A DNA stretch of 64,000 nucleotides from Enterococcus gilvus ATCC BAA-350 (GTDB lineage: Bacteria; Bacillota; Bacilli; Lactobacillales; Enterococcaceae). The DNA is taken from assembly GCF_000407545.1 (NCBI RefSeq), contig NZ_ASWH01000001.1, forward strand, positions 853,501-917,500, read 5' to 3'. Position numbers and translations under genes: made by a program. Within the stretch, counting starts at the first letter, position 1; the number at the start of each line of letters is the position of its first letter. Below the pieces are notes generated by a model. That model ran no database searches, was not told the origin of the DNA, and was given only the letters and a program-made list of their open reading frames with translations. This document shows positions 1 through 9,119 of this stretch, piece after piece.

Positions 1-327
1 AAATTCTACCCAGAATTGGCGGTAGCGATCCATGATCTAGGCGATGCGGATCTATTGAAGCAAAAAATCGCGGAAGCGGATGTTTTAGTAAATGGAACAA
101 CAGTTGGTATGGGCGCAGGCTCAACGAGAACACCGATCAGCGATACAAGCATGCTTCATGAAAAATTAATCGTCGCAGATGCTATCTATAACCCGCCGAA
201 GACGCAATTGATCAATGACGCGTCAGCGAAGGGCTGTAAGACAGTTACTGGCGAAGGAATGTTGCTGGGACAAGGAAAAGCAGCGTTCAAGATTTTTACA
301 GACCAAGAATTACCAGTTCGGCCGTAG
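1..327 (+). CDS. aroE: Shikimate/quinate dehydrogenase, C-terminal part (cut by window start)
   Basis: The reading frame is open from base 1 to the stop at 325-327, so only about the last 108 residues are present. The segment DVLVNGTTVGM, followed by VADAIYNPPKT and the C-terminal GEGMLLGQGKAAFKIFTDQ, is the NADP-domain end of the shikimate dehydrogenase (AroE/YdiB) family, which interconverts 3-dehydroshikimate and shikimate with NAD(P)H. In AroE the GMLLxQG stretch lies near substrate and cofactor. An MFS transporter follows within 75 bases, which suggests a catabolic shikimate/quinate module rather than the housekeeping aro operon (inference). The N-terminus is not visible. Confidence 0.85.
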   Translation, partial: KFYPELAVAIHDLGDADLLKQKIAEADVLVNGTTVGMGAGSTRTPISDTSMLHEKLIVADAIYNPPKTQLINDASAKGCKTVTGEGMLLGQGKAAFKIFTDQELPVRP

Positions 328-332
328 GCGAA

Positions 333-370
333 TCTTTCCGTACATGCTGAAAAAAGGATGTACGGAAAGA
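333..370 (+). terminator. Inverted repeat after aroE-like gene
   Basis: TCTTTCCGTACAT (333-345) and ATGTACGGAAAGA (358-370) form a perfect 13-bp stem with a 12-nt loop directly between the dehydrogenase stop and the MFS gene. No good T-run follows, so it may act as an mRNA-stabilising or attenuating hairpin rather than a strong terminator. Confidence 0.5.
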
Positions 371-401
371 AATTATACTAACACAAATTAGGAGTGTAGG
401 G

Positions 402-1691
402 ATGAGATCGAAAAAATATATCATGTCATTAGTGACAACTTACTTGTGCTACTTTACACATGGGATGCAAGCACTTATTCTTAGTCAAAATATGCCTTAC
501 TTTTATGAAAAATGGGGATACACGGATGCGACGGCTGGAGCTGCTGCCGTTTCGCTAGCAATTACTGCAACTGGTTTTGGTAAATTTATTTCTGTATGGA
601 TCGGCGGAGAAGTATCCGACAAGATCGGCCGGAAGAAAATGGCGATCGGCGGCGCGGTTCTGTATATCATCTGTTTTGCCGGCTTACTATTAAGTCCAAG
701 CATGCTGATCGCTTCGATCTGTGCCTTCATGGCAGGTGTGGCGACATCTGGATTCTGGGATGCTTCATTGTACCCAGCCGTTCAAGAAGCTGCACCAAAA
801 TATTCAGGTTCTGCTTTGTTAGGGATCAAGTTGTTCGTTTCATTAGCCGGAATCGTTTATCCATTGATGGTAGTGAACTTCACTAACATGGGTTCTCCTC
901 AATTAAGCGTGATCATTCCATTGGCGCTATCTATCGGCTGTCTGGTCTTAGCGGCATTCTCACCATTCGCTTATGACGACATGATGAAGGGCGGCGGCGA
1001 TCAAGAGGAGTCAAGCGGCAGTCACTCCGATGCGATCAAACAAGAAATCGAAGCTGCTAAAGCAAAAATGTTAGTAAAACCAAATATTTTAGTCAATTTC
1101 ATTACAATGTTCTATGCCTTCTTATGTATGTTCATCATGTATGGTGCACAGCAATACACGAAAGCTTTTGGCTTGAGCAATGCCGGCTTGACGGAACTTC
1201 AAGCGGCGGGCTTAACATCGATCTACACTTTTGGCGGGATCATCGCCGTTGTATTCTGGGCATTCATGATGGGTAAATTGCGTTGGAACCCATTAAAGGT
1301 TCTCGTGATCGATTCTGTCTTCACAGCGCTGGCCTTGGCGATCGTCTTACTGATCCGTCAGCCGGCAGTGATCTACATCGGTATCGCAGCATTAGGCTTC
1401 TTTGCCTCAGGTGGTGCGTTGCAAACAGGGTTAGGGCTGCGTCAGCTATTCTGCCCGGGACCAAAAGGAAGAAATACGGGGATCTACTATACGTTCATGG
1501 GATTTGCTAGTACCTTCTTGCCGTTCATCGTTTCTGCGATGACGAAATCAGTGGGTGAAAAACAAGCGATCTACATCATGATGGGCTTGCTTTTAGTGGC
1601 GGCACTTACAGCCACTGTTATGATGGTCTATCTGTTAGAGCAACACAAAAAAGTATTCGGCTATAGTGCCTTTGAAAAAATGCGTGATTAA
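402..1691 (+). CDS. MFS transporter, CsbX/RbtT-like, possible shikimate/quinate permease
   Basis: A 429-residue protein with about 12 hydrophobic segments. It has the MFS loop 2-3 signature GGEVSDKIGRKK near residues 68-79 and a charged central loop near residues 195-225 (DDMMKGGGDQEESS...). The family moves small organic acids or polyols by proton symport across the membrane. AGGAG sits 7-11 bases before the ATG. The upstream dehydrogenase suggests a hydroaromatic acid as substrate, but this is inferred from neighbourhood only. Confidence 0.75.
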   Translation: MRSKKYIMSLVTTYLCYFTHGMQALILSQNMPYFYEKWGYTDATAGAAAVSLAITATGFGKFISVWIGGEVSDKIGRKKMAIGGAVLYIICFAGLLLSPSMLIASICAFMAGVATSGFWDASLYPAVQEAAPKYSGSALLGIKLFVSLAGIVYPLMVVNFTNMGSPQLSVIIPLALSIGCLVLAAFSPFAYDDMMKGGGDQEESSGSHSDAIKQEIEAAKAKMLVKPNILVNFITMFYAFLCMFIMYGAQQYTKAFGLSNAGLTELQAAGLTSIYTFGGIIAVVFWAFMMGKLRWNPLKVLVIDSVFTALALAIVLLIRQPAVIYIGIAALGFFASGGALQTGLGLRQLFCPGPKGRNTGIYYTFMGFASTFLPFIVSAMTKSVGEKQAIYIMMGLLLVAALTATVMMVYLLEQHKKVFGYSAFEKMRD

Positions 1692-1936
1692 TTGCAGAGC
1701 AGAGGAGGTATGACTGAATAGAGTCACCTCCTCGTTCCGCGTCTTGCACCTGTTTTTACAACAAACAGAGAGACGTAATACGTGTTTCTGATCTAAGAAT
1801 CAAATCGAACTGCATGGGTATCCGCGCAGTTCCTGTTGCAGCTCCAAAAAGAACCTGGTAAATGCACGTCTTTTTCGTGTATCATCAGTATCAACAGGTG
1901 TCCGTCGTTGGACGCTAGCTATTTTAGGAGGTCCTC
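1692..1936 (+). other. Intergenic stretch with three hairpins
   Basis: No gene is visible in these 245 bases. Hairpins seen: GAGGAGG/CCTCCTC (1702-1733) with an inner TGACT/AGTCA stem, probably ending the MFS transcript; CAGAGAGACGT/ACGTGTTTCTG (1766-1790); and GAACTGC/GCAGTTC (1807-1832). A ribosome site AGGAGG lies at 1926-1931 before the next ATG. The two later hairpins could be an untranslated leader or operator for the transporter-hydantoinase genes; no known riboswitch class was recognised. Confidence 0.4.
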
Positions 1937-3265
1937 ATGGATATTTTAATTGGACTATTACTCATCTGTTCCTTCGCGGGAATGGTCATTTATTGTATTA
2001 AAGGACATAACTTGATGATCGGGTTTTTCATCATGGCTACGATTTGGACTTTTTTGCCGATCATCGGGAATCTACTGTCGCCTAATGCGGCCTTTGACGG
2101 ATTGACGGTTCACGATATGCTGCGTCAGGTGTATCAAACGGCGCCTGAAAAATACGGCGCGTCGGTCATGAACATTTTCTTAGGGGCCTTCTTTGGGAGA
2201 ATCCTCTTGGATACCGGTATCGCGGCCACGATCATTCGAAAAAGTGTCGAGCTTGGTGGAGACAATCCTGCGGTGATTCTCGCGATCGTGAATGTGATCA
2301 GCGGGTTTATCTTTACTTCGATGACAGGCGGCGGGTCCGTGATCGCGATCGCGGTGATCGTCTTGCCGATCTTGTTTTCCATCGGTATTCCAAAAGTGGT
2401 CGGATTCTTCTCCTTTACGGGGTCGGTCGCGGCGGGGATCTTTTTGAATCCCATCAATTTCGGGCAATACTCAGCCTTCTTTTTGAATTCCAATGGAGGA
2501 CAAGAGTACACGTACAATGACTATTTTCCCTTTGGCATTTTGGCCTTTGCGGTAATGATCACCGTCGTTTCGTTGGCGTCAATGATCTATCTGAAAATGG
2601 AAAATCTTACGTATTCTTGGGCAGCGACCAAACAATCTGAAGTGGTGGATGCACCGGGGATTTCTTTGATCACTCCGTTCTTGCCTGTAGTGGGCGTGAT
2701 CGTCTTTAAACTGCCGGTCATTTTATGCTTTATCTTAGCCAGCTTATACGGACTAGGTGTCTGCGACGGGCTGTCGGGGAACTTCCGGGAGATCTGTCGG
2801 ACCATTTCTCGCATCTTTACCGAGGGTGTAAAAGATATGTCGGCGCTGATCGCTTTTTGGATCACCTTAGCGATGTTCAATGATGCGGCCGTCTATGCGG
2901 CACCTTATTTCCAAGAGATCATCGGCAGTTGGATTCCTTCATCGCCGTTGATCCTGTGTATCGCGTTTGGGATTTTAGCACCGTTGACTTGGTTCAAAGG
3001 CCCACTCTCATTGATCGGTTCAGGTGCTGCCTTGCTGGCGGTAGTCAGCCAAACGACCAACTTTCCAACCACTTTCTTGTATCCTTTGTTTGCTTCTGTC
3101 CTGATCGGCATGGCTCATTTTGATATTACGATTTCTTGGAATGCTTGGGGATTGGGCTTCAATCGTATCAATGCAGTGGACTACATGAAAGTGGCATTGA
3201 TTCCAGGAACAATGGTGGCATTGATTTTAGAAGTCGCAAACTTCTTCCTCAACAATCCACTTTAG
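1937..3265 (+). CDS. Putative organic-anion permease of the ion-transporter (CitMHS/DcuC/GntP-like) type
   Basis: A 442-residue, strongly hydrophobic protein with about 11-12 membrane segments. It has a glycine-rich re-entrant-like segment SMTGGGSVIAIAV (about residues 130-142) and a second half containing TWFKGPLSLIGSGAALL, resembling the two hairpin regions of citrate/gluconate/C4-dicarboxylate carriers. Such carriers import carboxylates with protons or sodium. It sits 37 bases before a hydantoinase-family gene, so it may bring in that enzyme's substrate (inference). Exact family and substrate are unassigned. Confidence 0.6.
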   Translation: MDILIGLLLICSFAGMVIYCIKGHNLMIGFFIMATIWTFLPIIGNLLSPNAAFDGLTVHDMLRQVYQTAPEKYGASVMNIFLGAFFGRILLDTGIAATIIRKSVELGGDNPAVILAIVNVISGFIFTSMTGGGSVIAIAVIVLPILFSIGIPKVVGFFSFTGSVAAGIFLNPINFGQYSAFFLNSNGGQEYTYNDYFPFGILAFAVMITVVSLASMIYLKMENLTYSWAATKQSEVVDAPGISLITPFLPVVGVIVFKLPVILCFILASLYGLGVCDGLSGNFREICRTISRIFTEGVKDMSALIAFWITLAMFNDAAVYAAPYFQEIIGSWIPSSPLILCIAFGILAPLTWFKGPLSLIGSGAALLAVVSQTTNFPTTFLYPLFASVLIGMAHFDITISWNAWGLGFNRINAVDYMKVALIPGTMVALILEVANFFLNNPL

Positions 3266-3302
3266 AGTTAGAAGAGAGAATTTAGGAAAGGCAGGTCTCA
3301 AC

Positions 3303-5423
3303 ATGAAACGACGTGTTCGGATCGGGATCGATGTCGGCGGTACGCATACGAAAGCAGTAGCTATCGACAATGATACTCAAGAAATTATCGGGAAATCTTC
3401 CGTGAAAACGACGCATGACAGCGAGCAAGGTGTTGCTGAAGGTGTCGTTCGTTCCTTTTTGAAATGTTTAGAAGAGTTTGATATTGCGCCAGAGGAAGTC
3501 GTCTTCGTGGCCCATAGTACGACGCAGGCGACAAATGCCTTATTAGAAGGGGACGTTGCTAATATCGGGATCATCAGCACAGCGAAACCTGGGCTCGAAG
3601 GCTGGCTGGCACGACCGCAAACAAATTTGAAGGATATTGATCTAGGTACAGGAAGAAGTATCCACGTAATGTCGCGATTCATTTCGCAAAAAAATCTAAC
3701 CGAAGAAGAAATCGCTCCGATTGTTGACGAGTTGATGGCAGAAGGAATGGATGTTTTAGTCGCTTCTGCGGCATTCGGCGTAGATAATCTCAACTTAGAA
3801 GAAAAGATTGCAGCAGTTGCTCGCAAAAAAAATATTCCAGTGACACTTGCTTCAGAGATGACCAAGCTTTATGGACTCTCACGACGGACGCGAACAGCGA
3901 CGATCAATGCCTCGATTTTACCGAAAATGCTGGAAACAGCGAATTCGACTGAGCGCAGTGTTCGTTCATCAGGGGTGGATGTTCCCTTGATGATCATGCG
4001 GGGGGATGGCGGTCTGATGGATGTTGTCGAGATGAAAAAACGTCCGGTACTGACGATGCTGTCAGGTCCGGCGGCAAGTGTAATGGGCGCGTTGATGTAT
4101 CTGCGCACGTCTAACGGTATCTATTTTGAAGTGGGCGGGACCTCAACAAATTTAGGGGTGATCAAAAACGGTCGGCCTGTGATCGACTACTCGGAGATAT
4201 CTGGGCATAAGACGTATGTGAATTCGTTGGATGTTCGAGTATTGGGTGTCGCTGGCGGCAGTATGATCCGTGTGAATAAGAGCGGTGTAAAGGATGTCGG
4301 CCCCCGCAGTGCGCATATCGCCGGCTTGGAATACGCTGTTTATACGCCGGAAGAAGAAATCGTCGACCCTCAATTGGAGCTTTATTCGCCGAAGGAGGGG
4401 GACCCGGAAGACTATGTTGCCATTCGCTTGGCAAATGGGAAACGCATCACGATAACCAATTCTTGTGCTGCCAACGTATTGGGCTATGTGACGGATGACG
4501 ATTTTTGTTATGGAAACGTCGCCTCTGCAAGAAAAGCGATGGCACCTTTGGCTGACTATCTCAATGTGTCTATTGAAGATGTCGCGCATCAGATATTGAC
4601 CAAAGCAGTCGAGAAGATCGAGCCTGTGATCCAGTCATTAGCAAAGAAATATCAGCTTGAGAAGAACCAAATGACGTTAGTCGGTGTCGGCGGCGGTGTC
4701 GCTGCCTTGATCAAGTATGCGGCTGAACGGATGGCCCTCAACTATAAGATACCAGAAAACGCGGAGGTCATTTCCTCGATTGGAGTGGCATTAGCGGCTG
4801 TTCAGGATGTCGTTGAGCGAATCGTGCCTAGTCCCACGAAGCAGGATATCCAAGCAATCAAACAAGAAGTGACCGATATGGCGATCGAGAGTGGTGCAAC
4901 AGAGGACAGTGTCGAGGTCCATATCGAGATCGATCCTCAAACACAAAAAATCACTGCCCGCGCCTCAGGATCGACCGCGGCACAGGCAACGGAACTTCAA
5001 AGTGCAGCAACTGAAGCGGAGGCACGAGAGATCGCGATCCAGGACTTCCGATTGCCCTCTGATCAAGTCAGATTATTGGATACGACAGATCATTTTGCTA
5101 TTTATGGGGCAAAAACGAAAAAAGGGGATGCGATCCGAGTTATTGACAAAAAAGGCTTTATTCGCGTACAGCGCGAGCACGCCAAAGTAGTCAAAACGAC
5201 GATCCAAAGCTATTTTGAAGTAGTCAATCAATTATGGGAAAGCATGGCGAACTATCAAAGTGATTTGATTATTCGACCGGACTATTATTTCTGCGTTGGT
5301 CCGCGGCTATTGGATTTTTCTAGTACAGATTTTTCTCAATTAACCATGCTGATGGAGATTGAAATGAGTGAGATTCTGGGGACGGATGAGATCATTATTA
5401 TTGCCGCGAATCGCTATATTTAG
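3303..5423 (+). CDS. Hydantoinase/oxoprolinase-family protein (HyuA-type)
   Basis: A 706-residue protein with the ASKHA-fold N-terminal signature IGIDVGGTHTKAVAID (residues 7-22), an internal MRGDGGLMD and TMLSGPAASVMGA typical of Hydantoinase_A, and a late VGVGGGVAAL motif. Family members carry out ATP-dependent opening of hydantoins or 5-oxoproline, or act as one subunit of acetone/acetophenone carboxylases. No HyuB-type partner is next to it, so it may work alone or with an unrelated partner. The roughly 150-residue C-terminal region is less conserved-looking. Ribosome site AGGAAAGG lies before the ATG. Substrate unknown. Confidence 0.8.
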   Translation: MKRRVRIGIDVGGTHTKAVAIDNDTQEIIGKSSVKTTHDSEQGVAEGVVRSFLKCLEEFDIAPEEVVFVAHSTTQATNALLEGDVANIGIISTAKPGLEGWLARPQTNLKDIDLGTGRSIHVMSRFISQKNLTEEEIAPIVDELMAEGMDVLVASAAFGVDNLNLEEKIAAVARKKNIPVTLASEMTKLYGLSRRTRTATINASILPKMLETANSTERSVRSSGVDVPLMIMRGDGGLMDVVEMKKRPVLTMLSGPAASVMGALMYLRTSNGIYFEVGGTSTNLGVIKNGRPVIDYSEISGHKTYVNSLDVRVLGVAGGSMIRVNKSGVKDVGPRSAHIAGLEYAVYTPEEEIVDPQLELYSPKEGDPEDYVAIRLANGKRITITNSCAANVLGYVTDDDFCYGNVASARKAMAPLADYLNVSIEDVAHQILTKAVEKIEPVIQSLAKKYQLEKNQMTLVGVGGGVAALIKYAAERMALNYKIPENAEVISSIGVALAAVQDVVERIVPSPTKQDIQAIKQEVTDMAIESGATEDSVEVHIEIDPQTQKITARASGSTAAQATELQSAATEAEAREIAIQDFRLPSDQVRLLDTTDHFAIYGAKTKKGDAIRVIDKKGFIRVQREHAKVVKTTIQSYFEVVNQLWESMANYQSDLIIRPDYYFCVGPRLLDFSSTDFSQLTMLMEIEMSEILGTDEIIIIAANRYI

Positions 5424-5464
5424 CGACAACGAGAAAAGCTAACAAAGAAGGAGGGGCGCTGCAG

Positions 5465-6082
5465 ATGGATATTGCTGCGTTGCTTGAGTTAAGCGATGCG
5501 ACTTATGCGCAGGGGTTATTGTCGCAGGATCATCTTTACAGAAAAATCCCTGAAGAACAGCGCTCAACTCTTTTGTATCAAGCGATCGACTGTGGAAAAG
5601 CCGCGGGGGCTCAAGTGCCCGCTAAGGATCTTCGTGCGTATTGTGAGCAAGAAAAGATCACGATCGATTATTTTGAGGAAGAAATAAAAGCGGAGAGCTT
5701 TCGCTATGTTTTTGCGGAATTTCAACTGCCTGATCGCATTCGGATCAATCAAAGTCTTTTGAGGGCAGCGGCGCCTTCATTGAAGAAATATGACTTCTTA
5801 AAGGATCAGCAAGTAGAAGATATTTTATTGGCTCATGAGCTGTATCACTTTATTGAGAATCAGCAGCAGTTGTTCACGATTCAAAAAAATTTAAGCTACC
5901 AAACAGGGCCCTTTAAGCGTCATGCACGAGTGCACGCGTTAAGTGAAATTGCGGCGATGAGCTTTGCTCAGTCCGTGTTAGAGCTGGATTTTTCACCGGT
6001 TCTATTAAATATCGTGCTGCTCGATCCGGTCGCACCCGAGTACAGCGAGACGCTGATCAAGCGGTTATTGGTGATTGATTGA
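5465..6082 (+). CDS. Unknown protein with zincin-like HELYH motif
   Basis: A 205-residue soluble protein, not recognised as a named family. Residues about 121-125 read HELYH (in LLAHELYHFIE), matching the zinc-metallopeptidase HEXXH core, and about 35 residues later comes SEIAAMSFAQ. This resembles the HELxH...ExxAxxFA arrangement of ImmA/IrrE-type peptidases, where the glutamate is the third zinc ligand. It follows the hydantoinase gene by 41 bases with a strong GGAGGGG site, so the two are probably co-transcribed. It could be a metallopeptidase, an amidohydrolase, or a non-catalytic relic of that fold. Confidence 0.6.
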   Translation: MDIAALLELSDATYAQGLLSQDHLYRKIPEEQRSTLLYQAIDCGKAAGAQVPAKDLRAYCEQEKITIDYFEEEIKAESFRYVFAEFQLPDRIRINQSLLRAAAPSLKKYDFLKDQQVEDILLAHELYHFIENQQQLFTIQKNLSYQTGPFKRHARVHALSEIAAMSFAQSVLELDFSPVLLNIVLLDPVAPEYSETLIKRLLVID

Positions 6083-6178
6083 ACAAGACTATAGATTGAT
6101 TGAAAAAAAGAATTAGTATCCTGGGAACGGATTCAGTATATTTAAAGAAAGATTACATAAAAGAACGGAGCGGAAAGA

Positions 6179-7015
6179 ATGGAAAACACATGGTTAGATT
6201 TAGCAGGAGACGTCGTAGTTATCACAGGAGCTTTAGGGGGCATGGGACGGAAAATCGCTAATGATTTTGCGGAACAAAAAGCTAACTTGGCCTTAGTCGA
6301 TTTGAATGAAGAAGCAACAGAAAGCTACGCGAAAGAATTAGCGAACAAATACGGCGTCAAAGCGAAAGGCTATTCATGCAATTCAACAGTTGAAGAGCAA
6401 GTAGATGCCTTGGCGAAAACAGTCAAAGAAGACTTTGGCAGAATCGACGTATTGGTTCAAACTGCAGCGATTTTAACGTTCAGCCCATTGGAAGATTTAG
6501 CATTAGAGGAATGGAAACGGACGATCGATGTAAACTTGACAGGGTACTTCCTAGTCTCACAACGTATCGGCCGCGTGATGATCGAACAACAATCAGGCCG
6601 CATGGTCCATATCTCGACGATCGCTTCGATCGCTCCCGAAACATACTCAGGAGCATACAGCCCAAGTAAAGCCGGCGTGAATATGCTATCTAAGATGATC
6701 GCTGGTGAATGGGGACAATATGGCGTACGCAGCAACTGTGTCTTGCCATGTTTCGTTAAAACACCATTATCAACTAAATTCTATGAAGATGCAGAAGTGG
6801 AAGAAGGCAGAAGAAGAATGACTGCCAACCGTCGTATCGGCGAAGTACAAGATATTGCGAATGCGGTATTATACCTTGCCAGCAAACGTTCAGACTACAC
6901 AAATGGTCATGAACTGCGTGTAGAAGGCGGCTTCGGCAACATGATCGGCGATCTTGTACCAAAACCAGGTGGACGTCGCCAATACGCGATCGACTCAAAG
7001 AAACCAAAAGCATAG
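6179..7015 (+). CDS. SDR-family NAD(P)-dependent oxidoreductase
   Basis: A 278-residue Rossmann protein with the cofactor motif TGALGGMG near residues 16-23, the DLN acidic signature after beta-2 (favouring NAD), an NxxG-like segment, catalytic Ser in HISTIAS and the YxxxK pair in YSPSKAG, and the closing GHELRVEGG motif. Classical SDR enzymes of this length oxidise or reduce alcohols, sugars or keto acids. It is the last gene of the 1937-7015 group before a bidirectional terminator, so it may act on a product of the hydantoinase branch; substrate unknown. Confidence 0.85.
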   Translation: MENTWLDLAGDVVVITGALGGMGRKIANDFAEQKANLALVDLNEEATESYAKELANKYGVKAKGYSCNSTVEEQVDALAKTVKEDFGRIDVLVQTAAILTFSPLEDLALEEWKRTIDVNLTGYFLVSQRIGRVMIEQQSGRMVHISTIASIAPETYSGAYSPSKAGVNMLSKMIAGEWGQYGVRSNCVLPCFVKTPLSTKFYEDAEVEEGRRRMTANRRIGEVQDIANAVLYLASKRSDYTNGHELRVEGGFGNMIGDLVPKPGGRRQYAIDSKKPKA

Positions 7016-7023
7016 GCATAAAA

Positions 7024-7058
7024 AAAGGGTTCTGACAGTAAAATTGTCAGAACCCTTT
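7024..7058. terminator. Bidirectional terminator between SDR gene and pepO
   Basis: AAAGGGTTCTGACA (7024-7037) pairs perfectly with TGTCAGAACCCTTT (7045-7058), flanked by A-run and T-run, between two convergent genes. Confidence 0.9.
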
Positions 7059-7064
7059 GTTCTA

Positions 7065-8972
7065 TTACCAAATACGTACGCGTTTTTCAGGTGCCAAGTA
7101 CATGGCATCTGTTGGCTGAATGTTAAATGTGTCATAGAAATCGGCTAAATTTTTCACTTGAACATTTGCCCGTAATTTGTTCGGTGCATGAACGTCGATA
7201 GAAAGCAGCAATTGCGTGTATTCTTGCCGTGCCTTCATGCGCCAGATCGTTGCCCAGTTGATAAAGAAGCCCTTCAAATCAACATCGTGATCTTTCTTCG
7301 CTGCCTCTAACGCACAGCTTAATCCCCCTGCATCCGCAATGTTTTCTGAAACAGTCAGTTTGCCGTTGACTTTCCCGCCAGCGATCTCTAGGCCATCAAA
7401 TTCAGCGATCATTTGATCAGCTAACTCTTGAAAACGGGTCCGATCGTCTTCTGTCCACCAGTTGTTTAGGTTTCCATATTCATCAAAGAGTGACCCATTG
7501 TTGTCAAAAGCGTGGGAGATTTCATGTGCGATCACCGCGCCGATCCCACCGAAATTCTCGCTGCTTGATTGTTCCAAACTGTAGAAGGGTGCTTGGAGGA
7601 TCGCTGCTGGGAAGACGATGATATTGCGGAAGGGATGGTAATAGGCATTCACAGTATCTGCGCTCATTTCCCATTCGTCACGTTCCACGGGTTTGTTCCA
7701 TTTTGCGTAATCGTCTTTTCGTTTTAATTGACTGAAGTGCAGGGCATTGCTCAAAAGAGTACCACCTTGTTCTACAGGTGTTACCTTGTATTGTGTGTAG
7801 ATGGGCGGAATCGTCTCTGGGTAGCCAACGTGGATGCCCAGCGTGTTTAGTTTGACTATCGCTTTTTCACGGGTCGCTTCACTAAGCCACGTATTACTGC
7901 TCAAGCGTTCTTGGTAGATCCCCACCATCCGTTGTACCATTTGTTCGACATCTTTTTTGGCTTGTTCGCCGAAATAAGTTTTTCCATAATAATCCCCAAC
8001 GATCTGATCAAAACGACCAGAGGCGAGGTAGAACGCTGCTTTTTCCTTCGGACGTGCCTCGGGAGCGCCAGAAAGGGCACGGCTGTATGTTCCGCCGACT
8101 TGACGGAATTCTTCACTCAGGTAACCAGTCAATGCGTTGATGGTCATGACCAGCATCCAGCTTTTCATTTCTTGGAAGGTATCAGGATTTACTAAGGTAT
8201 CCAATTTTTCAAAATAGGCCGGTTCCGTTACGATGATTTTTTCAGGAATCTCACCGATCAGCCCGATCAATAATTTCTTTAAATCCAAGTGTTGGCTGTG
8301 CTTGATAAATTCTTCGCCGCTTTCAGGATTGTACATCTTGCTGTAGTCGGCATTTTCTTCCGCACTTTTTACATGAGGGGCCAGTAATTTGTCGTAACGC
8401 AAGGCTTCCTCTGTGATTCTTTCTGCCTTTTCCGCGTCGAAGCCGGCAAGGCTGAAGAGCGTCATCGTCATTTCCTTAAAGATCGCCAAAAGCTGCGGCG
8501 CTTGTGGATGGCCTTCTTCATAGTAGGTCTTATCTGGCAAAATCAGTCCAGGTGCACCTGCGAATAAGGCATTGATCGTTGTGTTTTTCATGTCTGCATC
8601 CACATCGACTCCAAAAGGTAACGGCAGTCCTTCAATGACCCAACTGGTTAATTGCTCTTCTAAATCTGCGAGCGCTTCAATGTCTTCCACTTTTCTCAAT
8701 AAGGGAAGAAGGGGTGCAGCGCCGTCTTCATCGCGTTTTTGATAGTCGTTTGCCAATTGGAAATAAGCAATGTATTCCTTCATTAAATCGTTTGGAATGG
8801 CAGAAGGATCCGCGCTCATCTTTTTTGTATCAGCCATCAACAAATCATCAATCTCATCGACGAGGTCTTGAAAGCCGCCTGTTGCAGGCTTATCTGCTGG
8901 GATCGTTGCATGCTCGATCCATTCGCCGTTGACGGCTTCGTATAAATCCTCTGTGATCTTAGTATTATCCAA
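7065..8972 (-). CDS. pepO: M13-family neutral endopeptidase PepO
   Basis: A 635-residue neprilysin-like zinc metallopeptidase. It carries the zinc site HEISH (around residue 480, in VIAHEISHAFDNNG), the downstream ENIADAGG motif supplying the third zinc ligand, and the substrate-binding NAYYHP motif. No signal peptide is seen, so it is probably cytoplasmic, as for lactococcal PepO, which cleaves oligopeptides of up to about 30 residues. Translation starts at TTG with AGGAGGAG upstream. It is transcribed alone, convergent to the SDR gene. Confidence 0.93.
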   Translation of the reverse strand: MDNTKITEDLYEAVNGEWIEHATIPADKPATGGFQDLVDEIDDLLMADTKKMSADPSAIPNDLMKEYIAYFQLANDYQKRDEDGAAPLLPLLRKVEDIEALADLEEQLTSWVIEGLPLPFGVDVDADMKNTTINALFAGAPGLILPDKTYYEEGHPQAPQLLAIFKEMTMTLFSLAGFDAEKAERITEEALRYDKLLAPHVKSAEENADYSKMYNPESGEEFIKHSQHLDLKKLLIGLIGEIPEKIIVTEPAYFEKLDTLVNPDTFQEMKSWMLVMTINALTGYLSEEFRQVGGTYSRALSGAPEARPKEKAAFYLASGRFDQIVGDYYGKTYFGEQAKKDVEQMVQRMVGIYQERLSSNTWLSEATREKAIVKLNTLGIHVGYPETIPPIYTQYKVTPVEQGGTLLSNALHFSQLKRKDDYAKWNKPVERDEWEMSADTVNAYYHPFRNIIVFPAAILQAPFYSLEQSSSENFGGIGAVIAHEISHAFDNNGSLFDEYGNLNNWWTEDDRTRFQELADQMIAEFDGLEIAGGKVNGKLTVSENIADAGGLSCALEAAKKDHDVDLKGFFINWATIWRMKARQEYTQLLLSIDVHAPNKLRANVQVKNLADFYDTFNIQPTDAMYLAPEKRVRIW

Positions 8973-9119
8973 AATGGACTCCTCCTAATTCTTTAATAAG
9001 TTGAAAACTAAAAAGACTCTGGCAATTGTCCATGATCTTTTTCTAGTTCTTTCAGCTACTATCTATTATGATATATCTTAAGAAGATACACAAAAGAAAA
9101 TGATTTGGTGGTGGAAGCA

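Noticed and set aside
3377..4589. Several minus-strand open frames antisense to the hydantoinase gene
   Set aside because: Low-complexity shadows without start signals; the plus-strand frame has clear family motifs throughout.
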